Shown piece by piece: positions 1 through 7,726 of a stretch of 64,000 nt of DNA. A model generated the notes under the pieces. The model made no database searches. It saw only the letters and a list, made by a program, of their open reading frames with translations, and was not told where the DNA came from. Both the position numbers and the translations under genes were made by a program. Positions within the stretch are counted from its first letter, which is position 1; each line of letters starts with the position of its first letter. Origin of the DNA: Lysobacter firmicutimachus (GTDB lineage Bacteria > Pseudomonadota > Gammaproteobacteria > Xanthomonadales > Xanthomonadaceae). The DNA lies in assembly GCF_037027445.1 (NCBI RefSeq), contig NZ_JBANDL010000002.1, positions 4,968,001-5,032,000 of the forward strand, in the 5' to 3' direction.

Positions 1-240
1 CGTGCCCGGGTAGTGTTCGGGCGTCAGCAGCCACACTTCAGCCTCGGCGGATTCCCCGGTCAGGACTTCGGTCGCATCGAGAAAACGATGCTGAGCGGAC
101 GTGTGGTAATCCGGCCGGATGCGGTAGTGCGGCCGGTAGCCGTCGAACACGCGCCTACGCCGGCCGTCCGCGCCAAGCCCGGTCAGTTCGAAGCGCACGC
201 GAGCATCGGCGGCGCGCATTGGGTACAACACTTGGGTCAT
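1..240 (-). CDS. EF-Tu C-terminal-domain-like small protein, 3' part beyond window
   Basis: The frame opens with ATG at 240 and runs off the left edge, so only the first 80 residues are visible. They contain a stretch with GYRPHYRIRPDYHTS followed by TGESAEAEVWLLTPEHYPG, which resembles the third barrel of EF-Tu (GYRPQFYFR, then a hydrophobic strand with a Pro turn). Family knowledge: stand-alone proteins with this fold occur in many proteobacteria and lack the GTPase domain; their role is unknown. The gene lies 23 bp downstream of the receiver-domain gene and is probably co-transcribed with it. Assignment is by motif only and moderate. Confidence 0.6.
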   Translation of the reverse strand, partial: MTQVLYPMRAADARVRFELTGLGADGRRRRVFDGYRPHYRIRPDYHTSAQHRFLDATEVLTGESAEAEVWLLTPEHYPGT

Positions 241-263
241 GGGACTTGGGTCATGGATTCGGT

Positions 264-560
264 TCAGGGGATCCGCGCCAGGCGCTCGATCGCGGCGATC
301 CCCGCTTCCATCTGCAACCGCGCCGAAGGATTGGCCGAGTGCACGCGGATCGACGGCGGCACGAACCCGTCCAGGGCGACCGCCTCCTCGATCCAGGCGA
401 TCACGTCGTAGCCGGTGCCGCGCGCGTCGTCGCCGAGGTCGTGATCCAGGCTGATCTCGGTCACCCCGCCTTGGCGCAGCAGGGCGATGGCCTCATCGGG
501 CCAGTACACCCGCACCCAGCCCTCGGGCGTGGAGCGTTCGTCGTCGAGATACACACGCAT
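264..560 (-). CDS. cyclic-phosphate processing receiver-domain protein
   Basis: This 98-residue protein starts MRVYLDDERSTPEGW and has SLDHDLGDD near residue 38. The two acidic clusters and the invariant LDHDLG are the signature of the small receiver-like domain named cyclic-phosphate processing receiver (cPREC), thought from genomic context to act in RNA or nucleotide cyclic-phosphate handling. The fold is a single domain that fills the protein, with no transmembrane segment. The stop is 23 bp before the EF-Tu-like gene, so the two form a short leftward unit. The molecular function is an inference from the family, not shown by the sequence. Confidence 0.85.
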   Translation of the reverse strand: MRVYLDDERSTPEGWVRVYWPDEAIALLRQGGVTEISLDHDLGDDARGTGYDVIAWIEEAVALDGFVPPSIRVHSANPSARLQMEAGIAAIERLARIP

Positions 561-619
561 GGCGGCAATCTAGCCGATGCGGCCGGCGCGCCGCCAGGAG
601 CGCGGCTCACGGTACCCTT

Positions 620-771
620 GTAGGAGCGGCGTGAGCCGCGACCACCGAAGCGGTGAGATACCACGCCATTCGCCGAAATCCGGGAAGGGCAAATCGCAGC
701 CGCAGGTCCGAATTTCGCCGAAATATGCTTACGTCCACCTCTTCGGTGGTCGCGGCTCACGCCGCTCCTAC
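620..771. repeat. REP doublet (31-nt perfect inverted repeat, REPIN-like)
   Basis: The segment 620-650, beginning GTAGGAGCGGCGTGAGCC, is the exact reverse complement of 741-771, separated by 90 bp. Each arm is a palindromic REP (GGAGCGGC...GCCGCGACC) extended by CACCGAAG. Two inverted REPs with a spacer is the organisation called REPIN. The right arm overlaps the stop codon of the acetyltransferase gene. The spacer carries no gene. Confidence 0.85.
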
Positions 772-1322
772 AGGGGACTAGCGCGCCAGTCTCGACGTAG
801 CAGGCCGTACAGGGCGGTGTCGGAGACTTCGCCGGCGACGATCCAGCGCTCGCGCAGCAGGCCTTCGCGGACGAAGCCCAGACGCTCCAGGCAACGCACC
901 GAGGCGCGGTTGCGCGGGTCGGTGTCGGCCTCGACCCGGTGCAGGTCGAGCGCGTCGAAGCCGTAGTCGAGCAGGGCGCGCAGCGCTTCGCCCATGTAGC
1001 CCTGCGACCAGGCCGCGGCGGCGAGCACGTAGCCCAGTTCGGCGCGACGGTTCTGCGCGTCGAGCTGGAACAGGGTGCAGTAGCCGATCAGGCGGCCGTC
1101 GCGCTCGAGGCCCAGGCGCAGGTACTGCCCGGCCGCCATCGCCTCGCGGTCGCGTGCGATCAGCGCCTGCGCCTGGTCGATCGCGTGCCACGGCGGCGAA
1201 CTCCAGTAACGCATCACCCTCGGGTCGGAGCAGATCGCCAGCAACGCCGATGCGTCGTCGCCGCGCAAGGGACGCAGCCGCAGGCGCGGGGTGCTCAGGA
1301 CGACGGAATCGAAAGCGGCCAT
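768..1322 (-). CDS. GNAT family N-acetyltransferase (RimJ/RimL type)
   Basis: A 184-residue acetyltransferase. The N-terminus LSTPRLRLRPLRGDDA and the block RRAELGYVLAAAAWSQGYMGEA, with the acetyl-CoA pyrophosphate-binding turn in SQGYMGEA, followed by NRASVRCLERLGFVREG, are characteristic of GNAT enzymes of the RimJ/RimL class. These transfer acetyl from acetyl-CoA to a protein N-terminus, amino acid or small amine; the substrate cannot be read here. The length is normal. The stop codon is the TAG contained in the adjoining REP (gTAGgagcggc), so the last residues (RASPL) are partly set by the repeat. No operon partner is evident. Confidence 0.9.
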   Translation of the reverse strand: MAAFDSVVLSTPRLRLRPLRGDDASALLAICSDPRVMRYWSSPPWHAIDQAQALIARDREAMAAGQYLRLGLERDGRLIGYCTLFQLDAQNRRAELGYVLAAAAWSQGYMGEALRALLDYGFDALDLHRVEADTDPRNRASVRCLERLGFVREGLLRERWIVAGEVSDTALYGLLRRDWRASPL

Positions 1323-1388
1323 GCGTGCATGGTAGCCGCGCCCGGTATCGGCCGTAGCGGATCGGCAACGCGCTGCCGCCGCGGGCGC

Positions 1389-1754
1389 TCAGTTCGCGCG
1401 CGGCGTTCCGCAATCCGCGCAAAAACTCGCGCGCGGCGTGCGCAAGGGCTTGCCGCAGTGGGCGCAGGGCGGGCCGATCTGGCTAAGCCGATGATGATCG
1501 ATCGCATAGGCCTCGAAAAAACTGCAGCCCGGCTCGACCACCGGATAGCCCACCAGGCTCTCGTAGAAGTCCGCGACGACTTCCACGCGGCTCTTCGCCG
1601 GCTGCGGCAAGCGCCGGCCGGAGGCGTCGCGGCTGCCCTCGCGCTTGTACTTGCCTACGTAGTCTTCGATCAGCGCCAGGTACCGCGCCCACTCGGCTTC
1701 GTCGAGCATCGGCACCACGCGCTTGCATCGCCAGCAGTACAGGTCCTGGGTCAC
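1389..1754 (-). CDS. zinc-ribbon hypothetical protein
   Basis: A 121-residue protein of unknown function. I start it at GTG 1752-1754 because a strong GAGGAGGAGG ribosome-binding site precedes it; the frame is open further upstream but that part is Arg/Gly-rich and reads like non-coding sequence. It opens with VTQDLYCWRCKR (CxxC) and ends with CAHCG...FCADCG (two CxxC), so it can form one or two zinc-ribbon sites around a helical middle region. The gene faces away from the oxidoreductase gene and shares its upstream region. Confidence 0.75.
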   Translation of the reverse strand: MTQDLYCWRCKRVVPMLDEAEWARYLALIEDYVGKYKREGSRDASGRRLPQPAKSRVEVVADFYESLVGYPVVEPGCSFFEAYAIDHHRLSQIGPPCAHCGKPLRTPRASFCADCGTPRAN

Positions 1755-2094
1755 GCCTCCTCCTCCTCGGCATCGTATGTCGCGCCGGCTGCGAGGCCGA
1801 ACCGGACCGGCCGCGCTCGCGCCGCCGTGCCCGTCGCCGCCTCGCCGGCGCGGCCGCGAATCATGGCATCCACGCAACCGAAAGCGCAGGCCCGGCAATG
1901 CGCTTCGGTACGGATGTCGCATTCAGCCAACGCCCGCCGCCCCCGTCGGGCACCCCCGGCGTCGCCTGGCGGCCCGATTCGGCACAAAGGCTATAATTCC
2001 GAGTCTTTGTTCGGGCCTCGGCGCGCCACCGCCGTCCCGCCGGACGCCGCCCCGCCCCGCCAGCCAACCCGCGGCACCGCCGCGAGAGCCCGCC
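1755..2094. promoter_or_regulatory. divergent intergenic region with a TATAAT promoter element for the oxidoreductase
   Basis: This 340-bp gap separates the zinc-ribbon gene (leftward) from the oxidoreductase gene (rightward). A perfect -10 hexamer TATAAT lies at 1992-1997 on the + strand, which would give a start near 2004 and a leader of about 90 nt. No convincing -35 box precedes it. The rest of the gap is open in several frames but shows no recognisable protein. Confidence 0.55.
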
Positions 2095-5000
2095 ATGACC
2101 AGCACCGCAGAACTCAGCTCGCCGTCCTCGGCGAACACCGAACTGACCAACTCCGTACTCGATCCGGATTACACCCTGGAGCACAAGTACACCCGTCAGG
2201 AAGGCCGCATCTATCTGTCCGGCGTGCAGGCGCTGGTGCGCCTGCCGCTGATGCAGCGGCTGCGCGACCAGGCCGCGGGGCTGAACACCGCCGGCTTCAT
2301 CTCCGGCTACCGCGGCTCGCCGCTGGGCGGCTTCGACCTGGAACTGTGGCGCGCGCGCAAGCATCTGGAGGCGGCCGGGGTGAAGTTCGCCCCGGGCCTC
2401 AACGAGGACCTGGGCGCGACCATGGTCTGGGGCACCCAGCAGACCAACCTGTTCCCGGGCGCCAAGGTCGAAGGCGTGTACGGCATGTGGTACGGCAAGG
2501 GCCCGGGCGTGGACCGCACCGGCGACGTGTTCAAGCACGCCAACGCCGCCGGCACCAGCAAGTACGGCGGCGTGCTGGCGCTGGCCGCCGACGACCACGC
2601 CTGCCGCTCCTCGACCCTGCCGCACGGCTCGGAGGGCGAGTTCACCAGCGCGATGATGCCGATCCTCAATCCGGCCGGGGTGCAGGACATCCTCGACATG
2701 GGCCTGATCGGCTGGGCGATGTCGCGCTATACCGGCCGCTGGGTCGGCTTCAAGACCATCGCCGAGACGGTCGAATCCTCGGCCTCGGTCGACGTCAATC
2801 CGCTCGCGCTGCAGATCGTCGCCCCCGACGACTTCGTGATGCCGCCGGGCGGCCTCAATATCCGTTGGCCGGACCCGCCGATGGACCAGGAGATGCGCCT
2901 GCACCAGTACGCGGTCAAGGCCGCGCAGGCGTTCGCGCGCGCGAACCGGATCGACCGCATCGTGATCGATTCGCCGAACCCGCGCCTGGGCATCATCACC
3001 ACCGGCAAGAGCTACCTCGACGTGCTGCAGGCGCTGGAGTACTTGGGCCTGGACGCGCGCGCCTGCGCCGACCTCGGCATCCGCGTGTACAAGGTCGGCA
3101 TGACCTGGCCGCTGGAGCCGGTCGGCCTGCGCGCGTTCGCGCGCGGCCTGGACGACATCGTCGTGGTCGAGGAAAAGCACGCCTTCATCGAAAGCCAGAT
3201 GAAGGAGTCGATGTACAACTGGGACGAGGGCCGCCGGCCGTCGATCGTCGGCAAGTACGACGAGAATGGCGAGTGGATCCTGCCCTCGACCGGCGAACTG
3301 ACTCCTGCGCGCATCGCCGGCGTGATCGCGCGCCGCATCCAGCGCTTCCACAACTCCGAGCAGATGCAGAACGTGCTGCGCTGGATGGAGGAAAAGGAAA
3401 GCGAACTGGCGCTGCCGCGCGCCGCGTTCCCGCGCGTGCCGCACTACTGCTCGGGCTGCCCGCACAACACCTCCACGGTGGTGCCGGAAGGCTCGCGCGC
3501 GCTCGGCGGCATCGGTTGCCATTACATGGTCACCTGGATGGACCGCGCCACCGACACCTTCACCCAGATGGGCGGCGAAGGCGTGACCTGGTGCGGGCAG
3601 TCGGCGTTCACCGAGACCGAGCACGTATTCCAGAACCTCGGCGACGGCACCTATTTCCACAGCGGCTCGCTGGCGATCCGCCAGTCGGTCGCCGCCGGCG
3701 TCAACATCACCTACAAGATCCTCTACAACGACGCGGTGGCGATGACCGGCGGCCAGCCGGTCGACGGCACCCTGTCGGTGCCGCAGATCGCCCACCAGGT
3801 GCGCTCCGAAGGCGTGCACACGATCGTCCTGCTGTCCGACGACATCGGTAAGTGGAACAAGCGCGAGCTGTTCCCGAGCGACGTCGAGTTCCACGACCGC
3901 AAGGAGCTCGACGCGGTCCAGAAGCGCCTGCGCGAAACCAAGGGCGTCAGCGTCCTCATCTACGACCAGACCTGCGCCACCGAGAAGCGCCGCCGGCGCA
4001 AGCGCGGCAAGATGGTCGACCCGCAGAAGCGGGTCATGGTCAACACTCTGGTCTGCGAAGGCTGCGGCGACTGCGGCAAGAAGTCGTTCTGCGTCTCGGT
4101 GTTGCCGAAGGAAACCGAGTTCGGCCGCAAGCGCGAGATCGACCAGTCGAACTGCAACAAGGACTATTCCTGCGTGAATGGTTTTTGTCCCAGCTTCGTC
4201 ACCGTCGAGGGCGGCGGGCTGAAAAAGAAGAAGGGTTCCTCGGCCAAGGACCGTTTGTCCGATCTGCCGATGCCGGTCCTGCCGTCGCTGGACCAGCCCT
4301 GGAACATCCTCATCACCGGCGTCGGCGGCACCGGCGTGGTCACCATCGGCGCCCTGCTCGGCATGGCCGGCCACCTGGAAGGCAAGGGCGCCAGCGTGCT
4401 CGACCAGACCGGCCTAGCGCAGAAGGGCGGCGCGGTCACCACCCACATCCGCATCGCCAAGACCCCGCACGACATCCACGCCGTGCGCATCGCCGCCGGC
4501 GAGGCCGACCTGGTGCTGGGCTGCGACATGGTCGTGGTCAACGACTACTGGGCGCTGTCGAAGATCCGCGCCGGCCGCAGCCAGGTCGTGCTCAACAGCT
4601 ACGAGGCGATGCCGGGCACCTTCACCACCCGTCCGGACATGCAGTTCCCGGCCACCGACATCGTCGCCGCGATCAAGCTCGCGCTCGGCGACCAGGACCC
4701 GCATCTGGTCGACGCGACCCAGCTCGCCACCGCCCTGCTCGGCGACGCCATCGCCGCCAACCTGTTCATCCTGGGCTACGCCTGGCAGCGCGCGCTGGTG
4801 CCGATCGCCTTCGACGCGCTGATGCGCGCGATCGAACTCAACGGCGCGGCAATCGAGATGAACAAGACCGCCTTCGCCTGGGGCCGCCTGGCCGCGATCG
4901 ATCCGCTGGCGGTGGCCGAAGCCGCCGGCGTCACCCGCAAGGTGCCGACCGCCGCCGAAGCCACCCCGCACGATCTGCCGCACCTCAAGCCCGGCGAGTG

Positions 5001-5790
5001 GGAGGGCAACGAATGGGGCGCGACCTCGGCGCCGCGCGCGACCCGCAACGAGGACGAGCTGCGCCACGTGCCGGCGAAGGCCGCCGACGGCGACGGCGTC
5101 GCCTTCCTGCCGCTCGACGACCTGCGCCTGTCGCGCTCGCTCGACGAACTGATCGCGCGCCGCGTCGCCTTCCTCACCGACTACCAGGACGCCGCCTACG
5201 CCAAGCGCTACAGCGATTTCGTCGCCAAGGTGCGCGAGGCCGAGCAGAGCAAGGCGCCGGGCTCGACCGATCTGGCCGAGGCGGTGGCGCGCTACTTCTT
5301 CAAGCTGATGGCCTACAAGGACGAGTACGAAGTCGCGCGCCTGTACACCAGCGGCGAGTTCCAGCGCCGCCTGCAGCAGCAGTTCGACGGCGACTACAAG
5401 CTCAAGTTCCACCTCGCTCCGCCGCTGCTGGCGAAGAAGGACGCGCAGGGCCGGCTGATCAAGCAGGAGTTCGGTCCCTGGGTGTTCACCGCGTTCAAGT
5501 GGCTGGCCAAGCTGCGCAAGCTGCGCGGCGGCACCTTCGACCTCTTCGGCTACACCGAAGAGCGCAAGATGGAGCGCCGCCTGATCGCCGACTACGAGAA
5601 GACCGTCGGCGACCTGCTGTCGTCGCTGGACGGCGGCAACGTCGACCTGGCGGCGGAAATCGCCAGCATCCCCGAGCACATCCGCGGCTACGGCCACGTC
5701 AAAGAAGACCACCTGCACAAGGCCAAGGCGCGCGAGGCGGAGCTGCTGAAGGAATTCCGCAATCCGCTGCGGATCGTGCAGGCGGCGTAA
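2095..5790 (+). CDS. indolepyruvate ferredoxin oxidoreductase, fused subunits
   Basis: A 1231-residue cytoplasmic enzyme that oxidatively decarboxylates aryl- or branched-chain 2-oxo acids to the acyl-CoA, passing electrons to ferredoxin. The N-terminal half carries the pyrimidine-binding and TPP-binding domains (SGYRGSPLGG near residue 70; GVTWCGQ near 500). A cysteine cluster for an iron-sulfur centre follows near residue 655 (CEGCGDCGKKSFC, then CNKDYSCVNGFC). The gamma domain begins near 735 with NILITGVGGTGVVTIGALL. The single-chain form of about 1200 residues is usual in proteobacteria. ATG 2095 is chosen because homology begins soon after and upstream residues are low-complexity. It stands alone and ends at a strong terminator. 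Confidence 0.95.
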   Translation: MTSTAELSSPSSANTELTNSVLDPDYTLEHKYTRQEGRIYLSGVQALVRLPLMQRLRDQAAGLNTAGFISGYRGSPLGGFDLELWRARKHLEAAGVKFAPGLNEDLGATMVWGTQQTNLFPGAKVEGVYGMWYGKGPGVDRTGDVFKHANAAGTSKYGGVLALAADDHACRSSTLPHGSEGEFTSAMMPILNPAGVQDILDMGLIGWAMSRYTGRWVGFKTIAETVESSASVDVNPLALQIVAPDDFVMPPGGLNIRWPDPPMDQEMRLHQYAVKAAQAFARANRIDRIVIDSPNPRLGIITTGKSYLDVLQALEYLGLDARACADLGIRVYKVGMTWPLEPVGLRAFARGLDDIVVVEEKHAFIESQMKESMYNWDEGRRPSIVGKYDENGEWILPSTGELTPARIAGVIARRIQRFHNSEQMQNVLRWMEEKESELALPRAAFPRVPHYCSGCPHNTSTVVPEGSRALGGIGCHYMVTWMDRATDTFTQMGGEGVTWCGQSAFTETEHVFQNLGDGTYFHSGSLAIRQSVAAGVNITYKILYNDAVAMTGGQPVDGTLSVPQIAHQVRSEGVHTIVLLSDDIGKWNKRELFPSDVEFHDRKELDAVQKRLRETKGVSVLIYDQTCATEKRRRRKRGKMVDPQKRVMVNTLVCEGCGDCGKKSFCVSVLPKETEFGRKREIDQSNCNKDYSCVNGFCPSFVTVEGGGLKKKKGSSAKDRLSDLPMPVLPSLDQPWNILITGVGGTGVVTIGALLGMAGHLEGKGASVLDQTGLAQKGGAVTTHIRIAKTPHDIHAVRIAAGEADLVLGCDMVVVNDYWALSKIRAGRSQVVLNSYEAMPGTFTTRPDMQFPATDIVAAIKLALGDQDPHLVDATQLATALLGDAIAANLFILGYAWQRALVPIAFDALMRAIELNGAAIEMNKTAFAWGRLAAIDPLAVAEAAGVTRKVPTAAEATPHDLPHLKPGEWEGNEWGATSAPRATRNEDELRHVPAKAADGDGVAFLPLDDLRLSRSLDELIARRVAFLTDYQDAAYAKRYSDFVAKVREAEQSKAPGSTDLAEAVARYFFKLMAYKDEYEVARLYTSGEFQRRLQQQFDGDYKLKFHLAPPLLAKKDAQGRLIKQEFGPWVFTAFKWLAKLRKLRGGTFDLFGYTEERKMERRLIADYEKTVGDLLSSLDGGNVDLAAEIASIPEHIRGYGHVKEDHLHKAKAREAELLKEFRNPLRIVQAA

Positions 5791-5804
5791 GCCCACAGGC
5801 AGCG

Positions 5805-5830
5805 AAAAAGCCCCGCTCGCGGGGCTTTTT
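5805..5830. terminator. bidirectional intrinsic terminator
   Basis: A perfect 11-bp stem, AAAAAGCCCCG with CGGGGCTTTTT and a CTCG loop, has U-tracts in both directions. It sits between the convergent oxidoreductase gene and the small gene at 5858-6100 and should end both transcripts. Confidence 0.92.
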
Positions 5831-5857
5831 CTTTGGCCGCCGGACGCGCGCGATGCC

Positions 5858-6100
5858 TCAGGCGTTGAAGCGGCGGCCGATCTCGTCCGCCAGCGCCTGC
5901 ACTTTGGCCGACTCGGTCGGCATCTGCGGTTGGTGTTGCGAGGCGCGCACCAGCGCGACCCGGGCCAGTTCCAGCGCCGGGTCTTGATACTGCGCGATCG
6001 TGAAGCGGCGCCAGTCCTGCTGCGTCGCCGAGCCTTCCGCCAGCGAGCGCAAAAACGTTTCGAACGCGTCGCGCGTTTCCGGGGTGTGCGCAGAGATCAT
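5858..6100 (-). CDS. small hypothetical protein downstream of the anti-sigma gene
   Basis: An 80-residue protein beginning MISAHTPETRDAFETF and ending with DEIGRRFNA. The frame is open much further upstream, but the ATG at 6098-6100 fits the gap after the anti-sigma gene (stop at 6124) and has an AAGG ribosome-binding site. It appears soluble and helical, with no cysteines, signal peptide or membrane segment. I do not recognise the family. Its place as third gene after sigma and anti-sigma suggests co-expression with them. Confidence 0.7.
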   Translation of the reverse strand: MISAHTPETRDAFETFLRSLAEGSATQQDWRRFTIAQYQDPALELARVALVRASQHQPQMPTESAKVQALADEIGRRFNA

Positions 6101-6123
6101 CGTCGTGGCCTTGGCTGAATGCG

Positions 6124-6879
6124 TCAGATGGCGCCGGCGAGCGCCCGCCTGACGACCGCCGCCGACGCTCCGTCGCTCACCATTGCATAGTTGTACGCGC
6201 CGCGCGACCAATACTGGGCCAGCAGGCCGCCGTCGCGGCGGTCGCCGCGCGGCAGCAGGTAGTGGCGCGGGCCCGGCGGGCGGATGTAGAAGCTGATCGC
6301 CGCGCCGGCCGGCCCCTGGTAAAGCACCAGCGCCGCGGGGCCCTGGTCGGTGGCGAGGGCGCGCGCGCCGACCGGGCGATAGCCCGCGGCACTCAGATCG
6401 GGCAGGCGCATGGGTTCGCGGAAATTCGCATCCAGCCACGACTGCACCTCGCCGCCGGCCGCGTCGGTGCGCAGATCGCGGCGCACAGCGAACAACCGGT
6501 GTGCGGCGATCGCGTCGGCCATCGGCGCGGCCGCGATCATCGACCGCGGCGCAGGGCGGCTCCATTCGCGCGCCTGCCAGCCGACGATGCCGCCCACGCC
6601 GAGGCTCAGCAGCACCGACGCGGCGACCGCGTAGCGCGCGCTGCGCCTGCGCGCGAGACCGCTGCGCAGGCGCGCGGGGTCGAGCATGGGCTCGGGCGGC
6701 GGCACGGCGCCGGCGAGTCCGGCGCGCAGTTGCTGCGCGTCGCGTTGCCAGGCCTGCAGTTCGGCCAGGCGCTCGGGTTGGCGCGCCAGCCAGGCCTCGA
6801 CCTCGGCGCGGCGCTCGGGGTCCAGGCGCCCGTCGATGTAGGCGTGCAGGTCGTGTTCGTCGGGGGCTTGGGGCGTCAT
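6124..6879 (-). CDS. membrane-anchored anti-sigma factor
   Basis: A 251-residue protein with a short cytoplasmic N-terminal region (DEHDLHAYIDGRLDPERRAE) of the anti-sigma type, a single hydrophobic segment near residues 75-95 (AVAASVLLSLGVGGIVGW), and a C-terminal periplasmic domain of about 150 residues. Such proteins hold an ECF sigma factor at the membrane until a signal reaches the outer domain. The zinc Hx3Cx2C motif of ZAS anti-sigma factors is absent: no Cys pair is visible. It lies 58 bp downstream of the sigma gene on the same strand. Confidence 0.88.
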   Translation of the reverse strand: MTPQAPDEHDLHAYIDGRLDPERRAEVEAWLARQPERLAELQAWQRDAQQLRAGLAGAVPPPEPMLDPARLRSGLARRRSARYAVAASVLLSLGVGGIVGWQAREWSRPAPRSMIAAAPMADAIAAHRLFAVRRDLRTDAAGGEVQSWLDANFREPMRLPDLSAAGYRPVGARALATDQGPAALVLYQGPAGAAISFYIRPPGPRHYLLPRGDRRDGGLLAQYWSRGAYNYAMVSDGASAAVVRRALAGAI

Positions 6880-6937
6880 ACGGAACTCGCAAACGGAAGC
6901 AGAGCGCGGCGGCGCGGGTTACGGCGGGACGGGATGG

Positions 6938-7453
6938 TCATTTCAACAGCCTCAACGGCGGCGCCGCGGTCTCGCCTTCGCTGAGCCGGCGCAGCGCCTG
7001 TCGCGCGCGCGACAGGCGCGACATCACCGTGCCGATCGGAACCTCGAGGATGTCGGCCACCTCCTGATAGCTCAGTCCTTCGACCGACACCCACAGCAGC
7101 AGGCTGCGTTGCTCCACCCGCAACTGCTGCAACGCTTCCAGCGCCGAACGCGCCATGAACTCGCGTTCGGCCGAGGGCTGGCTTTCCGTCGCGCCCAGCC
7201 CGATCCGCGCCAGCAGGCCGGCGTAGCGCTGGGCGCGGCGCTGGCCGTCGAGGAATTGGCGATACAGGATCGAGAACAGCCACGGCCGCAGCGCGGCTTC
7301 GTCGCGGCGCTGGCCCCAGCCGGCGATCGCGCGTTCGAGCGCGCTCTGGACCAGGTCGTCGGCGGCGTGCGGGTCGCGCGCCAGCCAACGCGCGAAGCGT
7401 CGCAGCGAGGGCAGCTGTTCGCGCAAGGCCTGATCGAGTTCGTGCGGGGACAT
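6938..7453 (-). CDS. ECF RNA polymerase sigma factor
   Basis: A 171-residue sigma-70 family protein with only regions 2 and 4. Region 2 is near residues 18-85 (DDLVQSALERAIAG, then RPWLFSILYRQFLDGQRR) and region 4 near 115-165 (GLSYQEVADILEVPIGTVMSRLSRARQALR), the -35-reading helix-turn-helix. It is followed by its anti-sigma gene and is divergent from the catalase / cytochrome b561 pair. The same bipartite promoter lies upstream of both units, so autoregulation and control of the pair are likely. Confidence 0.94.
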   Translation of the reverse strand: MSPHELDQALREQLPSLRRFARWLARDPHAADDLVQSALERAIAGWGQRRDEAALRPWLFSILYRQFLDGQRRAQRYAGLLARIGLGATESQPSAEREFMARSALEALQQLRVEQRSLLLWVSVEGLSYQEVADILEVPIGTVMSRLSRARQALRRLSEGETAAPPLRLLK

Positions 7454-7485
7454 GGGCGCAGGGCCGGTTCGGAAGGGATTCGTCC

Positions 7486-7515
7486 GTAGGACGCCGCCGA
7501 GCGCAGTGTATTCCC
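7486..7515 (-). promoter_or_regulatory. predicted ECF promoter of the sigma / anti-sigma operon
   Basis: On the - strand GGGAATA (7509-7515) is followed after 15 bp by CGTCCTAC (7486-7493), 33 bp before the sigma start codon. The identical pair with the same spacing precedes the catalase gene on the other strand at 7671-7700. Confidence 0.75.
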
Positions 7516-7599
7516 GCGGCGCTCGCCGCGCCGGCGACGTCCGCGTTCGCGACCGGCCGACGGCGCGGGGATCGAAGCGTCGCCGACGGCGGCGACGCG

Positions 7600-7622
7600 G
7601 CCGCGGCTTGCGCCGCCCCTAC
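7600..7622. repeat. degenerate REP
   Basis: CCGCGGCTTGCGCCGCCCCTAC is a worn copy of the REP found elsewhere in the window, with CCCC in place of CTCC. It lies between the two divergent ECF promoters and is not obviously part of either. Confidence 0.6.
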
Positions 7623-7670
7623 CGGGGCCGCGTCGCGCCTGGCCAATCCCCGCGCATCCCCGATCCCGGC

Positions 7671-7700
7671 GGGAATAAACCGCGCCCGTACGCGTCCTAC
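7671..7700 (+). promoter_or_regulatory. predicted ECF promoter of the catalase / cytochrome b561 operon
   Basis: GGGAATA at 7671-7677 and CGTCCTAC at 7693-7700 are separated by 15 bp, exactly as in the divergent promoter of the sigma gene. The element ends 26 bp before the catalase start codon. Confidence 0.75.
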
Positions 7701-7726
7701 CCGGTATCGCAGCCACGGCCTTCGCC

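Noticed and set aside
1723..2094. N-terminal extension of the oxidoreductase frame
   Set aside because: Residues before 2095 are Arg/Pro low-complexity and overlap a TATAAT promoter; homology starts at the later ATG.
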